DNA of 64,000 nucleotides, from positions 10,099,608-10,163,607 of the forward strand of contig NC_088299.1 in NCBI RefSeq assembly GCF_032854445.1. Direction: 5' to 3'. The translations under genes were made by a program, and so were the position numbers. This document shows, piece by piece, positions 26,242 through 38,574 of this stretch. The notes under the pieces are model-generated. The model saw nothing but the letters and a program-made list of their open reading frames with translations. It was not told the DNA's origin and did no database searches. Positions within the stretch are counted from its first letter, which is position 1. Every line of letters starts with the position of its first letter. This DNA comes from Liolophura sinensis. Taxonomy: Eukaryota > Mollusca > Polyplacophora > Chitonida > Chitonidae.

Positions 26242-26491
26242 TTTATTTTTTTCATTTATTTGATTGGTGTTTTACGCCGTACTCAAAATATTTCACTTAT
26301 GGGACGGAGGACAGCAGAGCCTGGGGGAAATCCACGACCATACGTAGGTTGCTGTCAAAACTTCCCACGTACGGCCGGAGAGGAAGCCAGCATGAGCTGG
26401 ACTTGAACTCACAGCGACCGCATTGGTGAGAGGCTCCTAAGTCATTACGCTGCGCTAGCGCGGTAACCAACAGAGCCACCGAGGCCCCTTC
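26242..26491 (-). mobile_element. SINE family 1, full length with target-site duplication
   Basis: This is the best reference copy. Read on the minus strand it starts GGGGCCTCGGTGGCTC with box A (TGGCTCTGTTGGTTACCGC) and box B (GTGAGTTCAAGTCCAGC), continues through the body and ends GGCGTAAAACACCAATCAAA plus TAAATG. It is flanked by a 14-bp direct repeat, CATTGGCAGTGAGA, at 26228-26241 and 26492-26505. The head is tRNA-derived and Pol III type, and the duplication shows retroposition. Confidence 0.95.
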
Positions 26492-26505
26492 CATTGGCAG
26501 TGAGA
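26492..26505. repeat. Target-site duplication of the SINE, right copy
   Basis: CATTGGCAGTGAGA, adjoining the tRNA-like head end of the SINE. Confidence 0.93.
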
Positions 26506-26589
26506 GCCCAGCAGTATCTACATTGTCGTGCAATGCTTGATAGTAGTTGTGAGAGTTTGTCCAATGGCGTCTAATAAATTATCCATATA

Positions 26590-26790
26590 ACAGCAGTTTT
26601 ACCTAATTCAGCTTAACTGAGTCATGGTTCTAGGGGCATTATAAGTTAAGCATTTTACATGAACAGTTAGAGTAAAACCTTAACTTGACAAATGGCCGTA
26701 TTTCACTGGTTACGTGTGCATATTTGCCAACCATCACTCTGTGGCCGTTGTCTTGCTGATAGTTTGGTTTACTTACATTGAATCTGACAG
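26590..26790. repeat. Dispersed repeat of unknown family, copy 1
   Basis: It shares an ordered set of diverged blocks with 33820-34060: GGTTCTAGGGGC/GGTACTAGGGGC, ACATGAACAGTT/GCATGAACGGTT, TTTCACTGGTTACGTG/TTTCACCGGTTAGGTG, ATTTGCCAAC, and GTTGTCTTGCTG/GTTGCTCTGG. A fragment with the same middle part may lie near 28750-28810. Confidence 0.65.
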
Positions 26791-26821
26791 GTCGGCAGTG
26801 CCTTCACAAAACAGTACTTTG

Positions 26822-26945
26822 TTTGGCTTTGTTCAACATCGTACTCAAGAATATTTCACTTATACCATTATGGCTAGTTTTTGACTGGAGGAAGACTGCA
26901 TGAGTTAAACCATCGGACTTTGGAAGGTTACTGACCTTCTTTTTC
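26822..26945 (-). mobile_element. Diverged relative of SINE family 1
   Basis: CGTACTCAAGAATATTTCAC followed by TTATACCATTATGGCTAG and a body that no longer matches the standard core (GGAAGGTTACTGACCTT end). It resembles the copy at 29487-29610, so it may be a separate subfamily. Confidence 0.6.
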
Positions 26946-29368
26946 AAATTTGACGTACAAAAGAGCACACCATATAAGTGGAAGGCAAGTGGCCTTTTGA
27001 AAAATGGGCAACTGGTTTCATGAGCATCTAAAACGTGGTCAAAATGTTACTTAACTGTTTCAATATGAACAGAAATGGCTATTGTAGAATCCAAAGTTTC
27101 AAATGCATTTGACCAAAATTGAAAAAAATCTGAAAAAAAATCGAACTATTTTCCTGCACAGTGTTTAATGGTTTATCTGATATATACGTCACGTTAGTGT
27201 TTCCTTTACTTTTAAATCCATTGAGGGTAATTAGTGGCCGTTAATCATGATAGTAAGTAAATTTCTACAAATGGATTTATTCAGTCCTTTAAATATAAAC
27301 TTGCAAGGAAAGAGTTGCACAACATATCCTTAAAAAGCTAAAAATACAAATAATACAGAATTAAATGATAAACTTTAAAGTTATAAAATAACACAAGCAA
27401 TTTATGATCCTTTTTTATTAAAGGGTCAGCGCTGAAGGTTAAACTTTAAACAAATTACATCGTTAAATTGGATACGAAGTAAATGGCTGCTGGACTTGAT
27501 GGGACAATTGGTGAGTGTTGTAAGTGTACTATACGTTATGATGCAGTGTGTCTCGAGTCTCACGATCCATTCTGTCCACTTCCCCCAAAGTTTGTCCCAC
27601 AGCCGTAACGTCAATGAGCTGATTGTTGTCTACATTGTGTTACCCCAGAGGGCTTGTTGCTCACCCTATGAGGGGTTAAGGATATCTCACAATAATGGGA
27701 GGTGAAGACACGCATTTGCCCTTTTCAAGTCAATTTCCTTTTCAGCCACCCCGTGCCAAAATTTTGACAGGCGTTGCCGGAGGGTGGGCAAACCTTTTCC
27801 TGCACCCCGAGAGGCCGCTGATCCCCACAGAGCGTCCCTCCCTGTGAACGCGGACCCAGGCTAAGCCCACCACTTACTAACTGTGGAGTTGTTATAATAG
27901 GCGACAAGTTTTGTTCATACACTAATAAGCAGATTGAGCGAGAATTAGAGGTTATAACGGGAGGATTACTGCCATGTTCGTGTTTTGTTATCTGTATGAG
28001 TATACTTATACTACGTACCTGATCACCCACTTGACTTGACGGCCATATGACTTCCTAAATCGGCAACAACGGGAGCCGGAATTACCGGGCAATTAACCAT
28101 ATTCTCTATCTAACAGGATTATGTAAGGTAAAACTCGACAACGCTCTCCACCAAGTCGCAAAACAATTGTCAGCGATCAAAACAAATCCGACGTCATAGA
28201 GACCACAATAACACGAATTATGCCGTGTCAACTTCACGGGTCTTCTGGCCTAATAATCATCAGTACAAATTTAACATAGCCTGCGTAACACCTTATACTG
28301 TGACATTTATCCTGAGTACATAAGGAAGGACATGTGATTTAACTATACATGGTTAAAGCAAGAGTCTAAATGTAAAACGTCCAATTATATTTTCCACATT
28401 TAATATCCATATATATACAAGAACATACATTATGCTGTTGACAAAATACCTTAACTTCTGTCTTACAATATCACAGTTCTGACACATTTTGTACACTTAA
28501 GAAGTGAGGATGGAATAGCTTGGACCTCCTTTGTGAAACCAGTGTGTAAATAAAACACACGCAGATGTGTCTGCTGCATTAGAATTCAATTAAAACTATA
28601 CCAGGAAATGTTTGTTCATGTTACTGTATGTTAAATGTAACGACAACACGGCATTTCGAGTAATTCCAGGCCAGAGAAATTGCAAATAATATCATTACAT
28701 TTGTTTAATGTAATTCTGATTAAGCGTTGGTGGAGGGGTGCAATAATTTTTATTATACAATAAAACCCTAACTGAATGAGGTAAATTGACTGTTGTCACT
28801 ACTCCGGTTTTACATCTTTATGTTCATCATATTATATCGCTTATTTTCTACATTGATAAACATTTACGTCTGAAATATATAATGTTAAAGTTGCAACAAA
28901 ACTGAAAAACCTTAAAACCAGATTGAACCAATTGGCTTTGCTTTTCATACAGACCTCAAACATTTAGCTCTCTGGTTGGTTTCTTTGGCTTCTATAATAT
29001 ACAATATACTCCATACCAAGAAGTATTTCCGAGAAGTTTATATTGATTTCGTCGATCGTAGGAACAAGAAACCCAAAACTAAGATTCTTAAAAATGGGAA
29101 ACAATCGCTAAACTGCACTTATATAACAATATATATAACAATATCCAGACGAATAGCATGAAATTTCGGGCCGAAAATCTAAAAGACGATGCAAATCTCC
29201 TTATAAATCTTAAGAAAAAAGGAAATCGAAACCACACATAAACAGAAACTTTTTCCAAGCGAGTACATGGCCTTGTAGGACGTACAGACGGTCAAGGGTG
29301 CATGAAAGGGCGTCAAAATGTGCAATCCGCCATAAGTGGTCACCTCTGCTGATATTTCGGATTTGTAT
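26946..29368. other. Intergenic, nothing recognised
   Basis: No supported gene. A GC-richer part at 27480-28030 has open frames on both strands but no recognisable product. Confidence 0.45.
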
Positions 29369-29486
29369 GTGATTTATGGTGTGATAGTTGTTCAGTGCCA
29401 TACTCAAGTGATTTATAGTGTGATAGTTGTTTAGTGCCATACTCAAGTGATTTATGGTGTGATAGTTGTTTAGTGCCATACTCAAG
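29369..29486. repeat. Tandem repeat, 39 bp x 3
   Basis: Three copies of GTGATTTATGGTGTGATAGT plus TGTTTAGTGCCATACTCAA. The last copy runs into a diverged SINE body at 29487. The unit includes the SINE tail-side TACTCAA, so the array appears to be built from the end of that SINE. Confidence 0.92.
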
Positions 29487-29610
29487 AATTTTTCAATTAT
29501 ACTATGGCAGTCAGTTTTATGGGTGGGTGAAACCAGAGTGTCAAGGGTAAACCACTGATCTTTGGCAAGACACTGACCGACTTTTCCACATATGACTTAC
29601 ATACATAGAC
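29487..29610 (-). mobile_element. Diverged SINE family 1 relative
   Basis: ATTTTTCAATTATACTATGG, GCAGTCAGTTTTATGGGTGG, GTGAAACCAGAGTGTCAAGG and ACTGACCGACTTTTCCACAT follow the order of the SINE body with strong divergence. It is closest to the copies at 26822 and 33550. Confidence 0.6.
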
Positions 29611-30570
29611 TACACAAACTATCTCACGAGCGTCGACAAGTGCTTGTTTAACCAGCTATATGTTAGATTATATTTTTGATAGAGAACACAGGAAAAATTC
29701 AGAAACAAGAAAAAATCATCTATACGTCGAAATAGACATTCGTATACCAGCTGTCAACCAAGATGGACGTTCCAGATCGACAACTTGTGCTTAAATGTTC
29801 TTGTTAAATGTTCAATGTTAAATGCCCTTAAATAATAACTTGCTCTTAAATGTTCAAATCTCATGACTCTTTCATGACGGATCGGGAGTGGGAAATTTAT
29901 TTATGACTATTTTTTTCATGACTTTGACAATCCTATAAGCTAAGAAACAATTAGTGAATGGACAATTTTATTTAACTTCTTTCACATCAGAATGTGTGTG
30001 TATTTTTCTTTCCAGTTGACATACAGATAAATATTACCATTGCGTTGTATTGGTTTTACATATAGAACTGATCTTGTCTATTATTGACGATAATTGTTTT
30101 TGCAAACATAAATTATTTCAAAATTAATTAAATGCTTATTTTGTGTGTGGATTTACGTATCAATGTCTACATGAATACGTAAAAGTGCCCACAGGCGTGT
30201 TGTTAGAATTAATGGTGACGATGATTGTTAGAATTAATGGTGACGATGAAACAAAGCATTTCACTCGAAAATAACAAGAACACAACAAGTAAAAATTGAC
30301 CAATGTCTGGATAAAAGTCTTCGAAAATTTTTCCAAATATGTATTTTTTTGCTTTCTAAACTATATAGATAAAAAAAGACTAAGGCATATTATATTAGAC
30401 TCATATTTGGCCAATTCTGATTTTCGGATAGAGAAATCGAAGGTGGAATTATTTACCTAAAATAACAAATGATTGCTCCCCTCAACATTTAACTGAAATA
30501 CTTTATACCTCTGTGGACAAGTACATTTGGATTGCGATTACTGTATCTGGTGAAACCGGCAAGGTACCGG
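29611..30570. other. Intergenic, nothing recognised
   Basis: AT-rich sequence with a local 22-bp direct duplication (GTTAGAATTAATGGTGACGA, two copies at about 30203 and 30227). No gene was recognised. Confidence 0.5.
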
Positions 30571-30725
30571 CATGTGGTTGAAAACAGACACGACATCTTG
30601 TTAAAACAGACTCCGCATCTCCTCAAAACAGATACAGCTTCAGCCTGTTAAAAACAGATACGGCTTCAGGTTAAAACAAGATATGACATCCGGTTAAAAC
30701 AAATGTGGCATCTAGTTGAAAACTT
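30570..30725. repeat. Degenerate tandem repeat, unit about 26 bp
   Basis: About six loose copies of GGTTAAAACAGATACGGCAT-like sequence with variable spacing. Confidence 0.7.
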
Positions 30726-31322
30726 ATGCTCTCAGTTGTAATATGTGACGTAAGAATTGCTTTGAATGGTCTTAGTAAAAACCAGATTTATAGGTGGAAA
30801 TGGCCTAGGTGTAAATTGTAGGTGCATCTCCTAGAGATATCAACAAAATAGAAAAAATGAAACAAATAATTCCTTCCCATTAACACCCTTTTTAGTTTTG
30901 CTTCTACGTCTGAAGACTGGGGAAACTAGAACATAAGACCATAACACATAAACAACTCTAAACTGGCATGTAATACCATTCCTTTTATGAGGGATAAGGT
31001 ATATAGAAATCTTTACTTGCATTGTGCGTTTTGAGGTAGGCCCTACATATTGTCTCACTATGTAGTTATTTTTACTGCAACATTCACGAATACAGGCTGA
31101 TGTGTGTGCTGCTCGTATCAACAGAAAAGCTTTATAATAAAGCATGCCATTCTCAGGTAACGGATGAAGAACGGTCGTTTTGGCTTCCACTACCCAGAAA
31201 TCTCAACGTCTTCGCACAAGTGAGAAATTCATGAGAATGTATATGGCGGGCGTTAAACATAATTAAGGACATAATTAAGTAAAGGTATCGCAATTCGTTT
31301 TTGTTTCTCTGTATGCTCTAAC
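30726..31322. other. Intergenic, nothing recognised
   Basis: A 116-codon open frame on the minus strand (30840-31190) has no recognisable domain and no splice context that I could support. Confidence 0.45.
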
Positions 31323-31430
31323 AGTCATTTATTTATTTGATTGGTGTTTTACTCCGCACTCAAGAATATTTCACTTATACAACGGCGGTTGGCATTATGG
31401 TGAGTGGAAACAGAGTAAAAACCCGGGGAA
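31323..31430 (-). mobile_element. SINE family 1, 3' part
   Basis: TTATTTGATTGGTGTTTTAC, a TCCGCACTCAAGAATATTTC variant, and a short body truncated after ACCCGGGGAAATG. Confidence 0.85.
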
Positions 31431-31490
31431 ATGCTTTAACAGTATCTGATCATCTAACTTGTTTAGGCAAAGTTAATACTGCATGGAGGG

Positions 31491-31650
31491 CCCTACGTGG
31501 GGAGGTTTGTTAGCATTCTGCGAATGGTCGTGGATTTCTCCTGGGCTCTGTCTGGTGCAAACCATAATGCTGGCCACCGTCGTATAAGTGAAATGTTCTT
31601 GAGCACGGCGTGAAACAATCATAAAATAACTAGATAAATAAATAAATATA
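31491..31650 (+). mobile_element. SINE family 1, 5'-truncated
   Basis: It contains GAATGGTCGTGGATTTCTCC, AATGCTGGCCACCGTCGTAT, GAGCACGGCGTGAAACAATC and a (TAAA)n tail. Opposite in orientation to the copy 60 bp to its left, it forms a loose inverted pair with it. Confidence 0.87.
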
Positions 31651-33540
31651 TCATGGAGAGTAAAATCAGAGCAGGAACGTTTATGTATATTGATTTAGTC
31701 TTTCAGTTACACGTTATTAAAATCAAAAGCTGTTCCATTCACACGTCGCCTGCTGTATACTTGATAAACAAAGTAACCTGCAATAACGCACTCCTCAATA
31801 TTTCGACTATAATTAAGTTACAGTGCTATTAGTAACAGTGCTATCGTTATTAGGGATTATTAATTTATCTTAAGGGTGAGTTAACTTAAGTCGAAATACA
31901 TCTCACTGAGATCGTCAAAATAATTTTTTCCGAGTTACTTAGGGTTCCATTTATTATTATTTTATTTTTTTGACTTCCAGTTTAAGAAGCTGTTAGATCA
32001 ACTATTTCTACCTATAACTACAGGCTTACTGACTTTTACTTACTATATCTATTTCATAAAATATGACTGACGTCGTGAATGTCGCAGTGCATTTAGAAGG
32101 TATGCTTCACTGTGTCGGAGGTTACTGCTGTATATTCATTGATACCTACTGTATGTGAGAGGATCCGCCCCATAATCGCTTTATGCCGCAGCCCCGTCGA
32201 TCTCGTGGGCAGCCTGTCTGAGAAGGCGGGTAGATTACCTCTCTTCAGGAATAACAGGCATTAAGCCTGTTATTTCTGACAAGTGGCTATAGAACGACCG
32301 TGTAAACAGAACATTGAGAGGGAGTGCAGGTTGTCGGCACTTCTTCTTATTCAGCCGGCCAGTTAAGAGGCGTCAAGGGACCCTTACCCGCTGGGTGCCT
32401 CTGTACGGGCACGCTCCCCTACGGCTGACCAATCAAAGAGACAAATAGCCGTGACAACACTGTGTCCACTTGACTGCTGTGAATATTGTCACCTCCAAGC
32501 GGACGAAGATCGGAATTCGTCTGAGTCCAATAAAAGACTCCAGACACAGTTTCAAAGGGCCCTATACTTTCCGAAGAAAAGGAGTATCTCTTCCACAACA
32601 AATTATCTTCATGACCATAAAGAAACAGCCTATATAGGAGTATTATTTTACTGAGGAATTCCATCTTTGGTCAAATCTGAGGATAACTAGCATTTTATAC
32701 CATCTGTTTGCTTTGTTACAACCTCGGGGTAACACAATGCTAGGTACTAGACCACTCGGTACTGTGCGGTTCAATGTAATGCTATAAAAAAATTTTGGCT
32801 TGAAACGATTTTCTCGGCAGTCCGCGTATGTGCATAATCCGACCTGGTCATCACAATTTTTCCTTGGTGCACGTGATGTGGTGTTGCCATGACAATTCAG
32901 GCATTGCGTGAAAATTGGCAAGAAATACTTGATGGTATCAATGTTCAATAATTATATGGAACTGTTTTGTTTAATTTTTCATATACGTAGGGCCTAGTCA
33001 AAGTAGAGAGAAGTGTACATACAATACTACAAATTTGTAAACTGATGCAGATTTTTCGGTCAAATACAATGTCTTATATTTCAGAGAACAACAAATCTAT
33101 AACGAATTTCAATGGATGCAGAGATCCGTCCTGTAAATGTAACTAAAATATTGTTAAATTCCTTTATCGATCGCTTTAAAACACTGAAATTTACGTCACA
33201 TTTCAAAATTTGGACTTGACGACCAAAAAAAAAGAACCAGTTATAATGAGGCGTATGGCTTGAAATCTGACTTAGTATATGTATTATATACCGTTACTTA
33301 GAATGTTGATTGGTTGTCTCCGATTTCCAAACCAAAGTGGCGAGACCTCTCCTTGTACATCTTACAAGCTTTATTTATTGTTGTGCACCCGGATGGTTCT
33401 GCTACGGCTTTAAATCAGGAGGTTTATGTGACAATAGATAAAGGGCAGACGTTTATTCCGTGCATGCATTATGGTTTCCTCCTGGTAATCACGTTTCCTC
33501 TAACCAGGAAACCTTTTTGATTGAATTGTGGACTGATTTA
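31651..33540. other. Intergenic, nothing recognised
   Basis: There is a GC-richer block at 32160-32440 containing a 10-bp perfect stem (AATAACAGGC with GCCTGTTATT, 32251-32275). Open frames at 32419-32948 show no recognisable family. Confidence 0.45.
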
Positions 33541-33544
33541 TGTT

Positions 33545-33705
33545 TGATTGATGTGTTTTTCACTTATATATGACGGCAGTCGGGTTTATGGGCGGAGAGA
33601 GCCAGAATACTTGAAGTAAACCAGTGGTCTTCTGTGTGTCCCTTGTATAAGTGAAACCTTCTTGGCTACAGGAGCTGTATTAAACATCAATTAAACAAAT
33701 CAATA
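33545..33705. mobile_element. Rearranged SINE family 1 remnant
   Basis: One half has tail-side features on the plus strand (TTTTTCACTTATATATGACG, CGGGTTTATGGGCGGAGAGA). The other half has CCCTTGTATAAGTGAAACC and ATTAAACATCAATTAAACA in the opposite sense. It looks like two diverged partial copies head to head. Confidence 0.5.
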
Positions 33706-33819
33706 CATATTATATATTAATACTTGTATGTTTTCTGTATCATCCATTTGAAGCTGCCGTTAGCAGCAGTCGATATGAGACATAGGAATCTATAAATGGA
33801 CTTCTGATAACCTGCAGTA

Positions 33820-34060
33820 AAATTACTGTATTACTTATTCTGTTTTATTTTACTCTGGTTATGCTGTGGTACTAGGGGCCGTGTAATTTGCTTCTATGTA
33901 AACATTTGCATGAACGGTTCGAATAAAACACTAACTGAGGCAAAGTGACAAGAGGCTGTGTTTCACCGGTTAGGTGCGACCATTTGCCAACTACAACGCT
34001 ATCGTCGTTGCTCTGGTTTTACTCTCTATGCTGTTCGTCTTTAATTATAATCCATGTTAT
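33820..34060. repeat. Dispersed repeat of unknown family, copy 2
   Basis: Partner of 26590-26790, in the same orientation and with the same order of conserved blocks. Confidence 0.65.
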
Positions 34061-35102
34061 ATCTTGTCTCAGCGCAACTAATCTTAAACTGATGAATTTG
34101 TTACTTGAACATCGTCGATCAAGAATCTACCTGTTAAAAGTCACCAGTCAGACATTAATAACTGTGTAAAGATGACAAAAAACAAACCAGTGACACTTGT
34201 GGCAGCGTGTGACATACTGGTAAACAATAGGCATCGTTTTGTGTCACGTGTTATTGTTTTCCGCTGAACGGAATCACGTGTCCGTCGGGGCCTTTGTTGT
34301 ATCTTTTTTCCCGCTCATCTCTCATTTTCTTGGACAACCGCGTGTCATACAGTCTCTCACGTTTGGTGCGATTAACCCCCGGGGGAGGGGCTGGGGGTCG
34401 GGCAGACAAGTACCCTAATAACAGGTGTGGACACCGTACTATGCCGTCAGAGGACAAGCTAATTCTATGTTACCGCCGGTAATACTATTATTTTTCTATT
34501 GACCTAGACAATGGTTTAACATGATGGACATAAACGGATACCTTTAAACCTATTACTATTGTGGAGACTGGACCAGCTGCTCTTTCTGCGGTGCACGTCT
34601 TGGCGCCAGCCCTGGCCTGGAGCCTGGTCACGCCCCAGCAGAGACACACCTCAGTGAGAAGTGGGAATTGTACGAGGCTAATAACACAGTCCTACAACGT
34701 CGTATACAAAGACGACATTTTACACCTTCACATTTTATTGGCCAGAACATCTGTCATAATGAAACAAGAAAGTGTAAACATTTCACGCGTAGATATGGGT
34801 AAATTAACAGCTTCATGCACTAGTTTATGTGTCACTATATCCAGTCACCATTTTAATCTTTCACATCCAATCCAATTCCATGTTGTCCCAAGCACTGGAA
34901 TCCTTGAATACACAAATGGCGGCTTCCGTCTGTTCGCGGTTTGCAATGAAACAACACTGCATTAAACGCCCACGTGAGTTATGCATATACTTAACTTGTG
35001 ACATGAACAACTATTACTTACTTACTTATTACACAATACTCTTCTCTATATTCATAATTTCTTAACATTGTTTGTGTATATGTATGTACGTATGCTTAAG
35101 GG
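34061..35102. other. Intergenic, nothing recognised
   Basis: A 134-codon open frame starts near 34561 on the plus strand, without recognisable motifs. The TAACCCCCGGGGGAGGGGCT stretch near 34374 is simply GC-rich. Confidence 0.45.
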
Positions 35103-35255
35103 TTTAACACCGTCGGAGAGGTCTTTGTTGTGCAACCCGATACCGCTGAACCTTGTTTCGTATCTCGTAAAATCCCGCGAGGTACCATACGTGGTACGAA
35201 ACAAGGCTGAGCGGTATCGAGTTACACAACAAACACCAAGACGAAGGTGTTAAAT
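35103..35255. repeat. 153-bp fold-back (inverted repeat) element
   Basis: The left arm begins TTTAACACCGTCGGAGAGGT and contains TTTGTTGTGCAACCCGATAC and CTTGTTTCGTA. The right arm is its reverse complement, containing TACGAAACAAGG, GCGGTATCGAG and ACGAAGGTGTTAAA. The arms are about 60 bp with roughly 85 percent identity and a loop of about 30 bp. It could be a fold-back MITE. I could not settle a target-site duplication. Confidence 0.85.
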
Positions 35256-35930
35256 TCTATTCTACACTCAAAAATGAAGAAAATGCGAAGAAAAAGAAAG
35301 AAAGAAAGAAAAAAAAACAAACAAAAAAAAAAAAAACGGCCGTTCTTTTTCACTCCCTCAGGAAGGTCATGCATTTAGAACAATCAACGATAAGCTTAGG
35401 CCATTGTAGCTGAAAGCCGCAAGCTGAAAGCGGCTTAGGCCAAAGCTGTGTGACGTCGTGTCTTATTGTTGCGTGACGTAGGGATGTAAAAGTTTACTGA
35501 ACATATATTATGACGTCATACCACTGATCTCAGGTTGGAACGTCAAAACATCAAAAATGTTAAAACAAAAGCGAAATAATTAACACTGTTATCACTGTAG
35601 GAAATTTCTATAGTTCGCCATTATATAAACCATAAAAGCAAATCTACCAAACAAACTCAAATTCTTGTATTTGAGGAAATAAACAGAATGGAACGATATT
35701 ATTTGGGGAGGTAATCGTACCAGCCTGTGTTACGTGACAAACTAGATGTTGTTTGAAAGTTCATCTCTATTTAATACGTATAAATTATTCGATTAAGATG
35801 GCATTAAGGCTTGTCAGCGGACAAAACAGATTACAACTGGTGAATCAATAGCCCACTGACAGATACCTGGGGTGAAGATAGACGTTTATCTAAATCACAC
35901 ACACCAAACAAACGTTGTGCAATTCTCTTG
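35256..35930. other. Intergenic with A-rich tract
   Basis: A purine-rich run (AAGAAAG repeats, then A-rich with AAAC) at 35275-35336 is followed by CGGCCGTT. Nothing else was recognised. Confidence 0.5.
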
Positions 35931-35934
35931 GTTG

Positions 35935-36296
35935 TGACATCGAAGTGTGTATTGAAGATACATTTTCGTATATATCTTTATTTAATAATCGGGTTCATTT
36001 CTGTCAATTTTGACGTGAAGTGTGTCAGTTTAAGATACGCTTTAGCTATATTTATTCAAATAGACGGGTGTATTTCTATCAATTTTTGCATGAAGTGTGT
36101 CAGTATAAGATATGTTTTAGTTATATTTATTCAATAGATGGGTGCATTTCTCTCAATTTTGACATCGAAGTGTGACAGCTTAAGATACGCTTTAGTAATA
36201 CATGTATTTATTTAATAGACCGGTGCATTTCTCTCAGTTTTGACATCGAAGTGTGCCAGCTTAAGATACGTTATAACTATATTTATTTAATACACA
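35935..36296. repeat. Tandem repeat, unit about 85 bp x 4
   Basis: Repeated blocks: TTTTGACATCGAAGTGTG, CAGCTTAAGATACGCTTTAG, TATATTTATTTAATAGAC, GGGTGCATTTCTCTCAATTT. The first copy is the most diverged. Confidence 0.85.
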
Positions 36297-37610
36297 GTGT
36301 TTATTAGAGGTCGTCTGTTGGAATTGTCTGTGTGATCCGTCCATTTATGTCGCCGATTATAGTCACATGTTTAACCCTCGTGCCTTTGGACACGGGTTAG
36401 GTTTAACTCTACATACTTTACCATTGCGAAATTGGAACGATGACAGTTTATTATTCGACATGCAAAACTTCTCATGTTTACGAAAATAAATAAACATGTG
36501 ATATTCTGATCAACTTATGTCGAGAACTAAAATATACACAGAGTGACTGCATGCAGTGAAAACGAAAGGTCAGCTGAAAACTCGAGATCTGTAGCCTTAA
36601 ACATGGGACTCGGACAAGAATATACACTACGCCTGCACTCTGCGAGAATACAGCATAGGCCTCGGTTACATTCATGAATTAAGGATACAGCATAGAGAGT
36701 AACACCAAGGGAGCAACCGCAGTCCGATACTTTACAAACGGTCGCACGTCACCGGACTGAGTATAGATAACATCATCAACATGTAAACAATAATTTCTGA
36801 CTTTTAAAGGATGCGCATTGCTATTGCCTATTTGTCACATGCGCAATGGGACAGGTATAGGCGTATAGGCATACAGTAATGGCAGGTTAACTGACAGGCC
36901 TTGTCATGCGTAATAAAAATGCCGATTTTTTAATAGCCTCACCATCTTACCCCATCTGGTACTGATTCACTGAAAGACACTTCCCATTTTTACCATTACC
37001 AGGGTAGGGTAATATGAAAGGCAACTTGCCTCGCTTGGCATTCAGCGCTGGAGCAAGGGGTTAGAGTTAGATGTTTTGATATGTTGTAGTGAAAATCACG
37101 GTTTTGTGGTACGGCACCGCGCGAAACTTGAGGATATATACTTTTGAGGTTTGAAGCTGATAAATTTACAACACAAAAAGTAAGGAAATCAATGGCGCAT
37201 GTAACCGCAAATGTGAGATAATAGTCCGAAAATTAACTGTCAGTCAGTCAAGGGGAGTAAACTCTGCTCACCAATATAGCCTTAAAGAAACACCAAAGGG
37301 AGAAAACTGTGTACCTTTACAACAATTCATACACGTATTCCTGTATGGTCCTGCGGGAATTATTTCTCATCATTTCTTTTATTTTCGAAAACTAGACTAA
37401 GTAAATAATCAATTCATTTAACACAGAACATTCGAGGTTGGACCTGTTTTCACGCTGACGAGCTGAATTTCCATTCTAACTCTTTAGAATAGTGTAGCAG
37501 TGCTAGAAGTGCCATCCCCCAGCTCCTCGAATGTGAGGAGAAAATGTATGTACCACAGAACATGTGGTATCTTTTCGCCTTATATGAGTTTTACCATTAA
37601 TGCACATACT
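36297..37610. other. Intergenic, nothing recognised
   Basis: No supported gene or repeat. Confidence 0.5.
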
Positions 37611-37611
37611 T

Positions 37612-37692
37612 CGATTATTTATTTATTTGATTGGTGTTTTACGCCGTACTCAAGAATATTTCACTTACACGACGGCGGCCAGCATTATGAAT
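37612..37692 (-). mobile_element. SINE family 1, short 3' fragment
   Basis: TTTATTTGATTGGTGTTTTA, CGCCGTACTCAAGAATATTT and ACGACGGCGGCCAGCATTAT are near-consensus, then it stops abruptly. Confidence 0.87.
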
Positions 37693-38570
37693 GTAGCACC
37701 GCCAGTCCAAATATAAAACAAAAACTGAGTGTACTATAGTGGTTTACTACCTTTACTCTAAAAATGTAAAGGCTTACAAGAGTGGCGGTCACAATATCAT
37801 ACGATAACAAAGCACCCACGTGTTTCCAATTATCACAGGATATACCCGACATACGACTGTATAGAAATTTGATAATTGCTGATAAACTTTTGCAATATTT
37901 ACCGAAAAAGTTTCTTTTAAAAAATAGTCCTGTTTCAAAAGTTATATAAAACATTTTCTTTAAAACAATGAGTTTATCACGCAGAATCTGTAACACAGAA
38001 TTCATCATCTATTCGTCGAAACAGATATTCAATTATCAGCCGTCAGCCAAAATGGATTTTCCAAATCAATGAATCTTTATAAGATAAAAACACATTTAAG
38101 GACACAGCATTGACACGTACCACACGATGACAATTTCCCAGTTTCCAGCTTGCACGAATACATGTACACATATTTAAGTATTTCATTTGCTGAGTCACAA
38201 TATGAGAGTAACGTGCATAACCACACGAGTAAAGGGTATTTAATTATTACTGTGTATTAGAACGGACAAAGAAAGAAACATGTACGGCCGCATTTTGCGC
38301 TCGAGCAACTTTGCAAAACGAATACTATTTTGGGTGCTGGTTGAAATTTCAGCTGAACTTGAGTCGTTGTCACTGAATACGGCAACAAAGGCACAATGGC
38401 GGTTCCTAGAAAATGTCTGCAAGTAACTCCCCACCCCCCCCCCCCAAACACAAACAAAATTTTAACAGAACAGCATTCATGCATTATGTAATATACCTGA
38501 TGTCTTGTTCGTTCACTTCAGGCTGAAGTTCTGTACAATACACGCGAAATACGAGAAATGTGATTTATGT
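37693..38570. other. Intergenic, nothing recognised
   Basis: A C-run (about 38431-38446) and small open frames only. Confidence 0.5.
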
Positions 38571-38574
38571 GGAA

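Noticed and set aside
26408..26488. Independent tRNA gene
   Set aside because: The box A/B sequence is the head of a SINE bounded by target-site duplications and does not fold into a convincing full cloverleaf.
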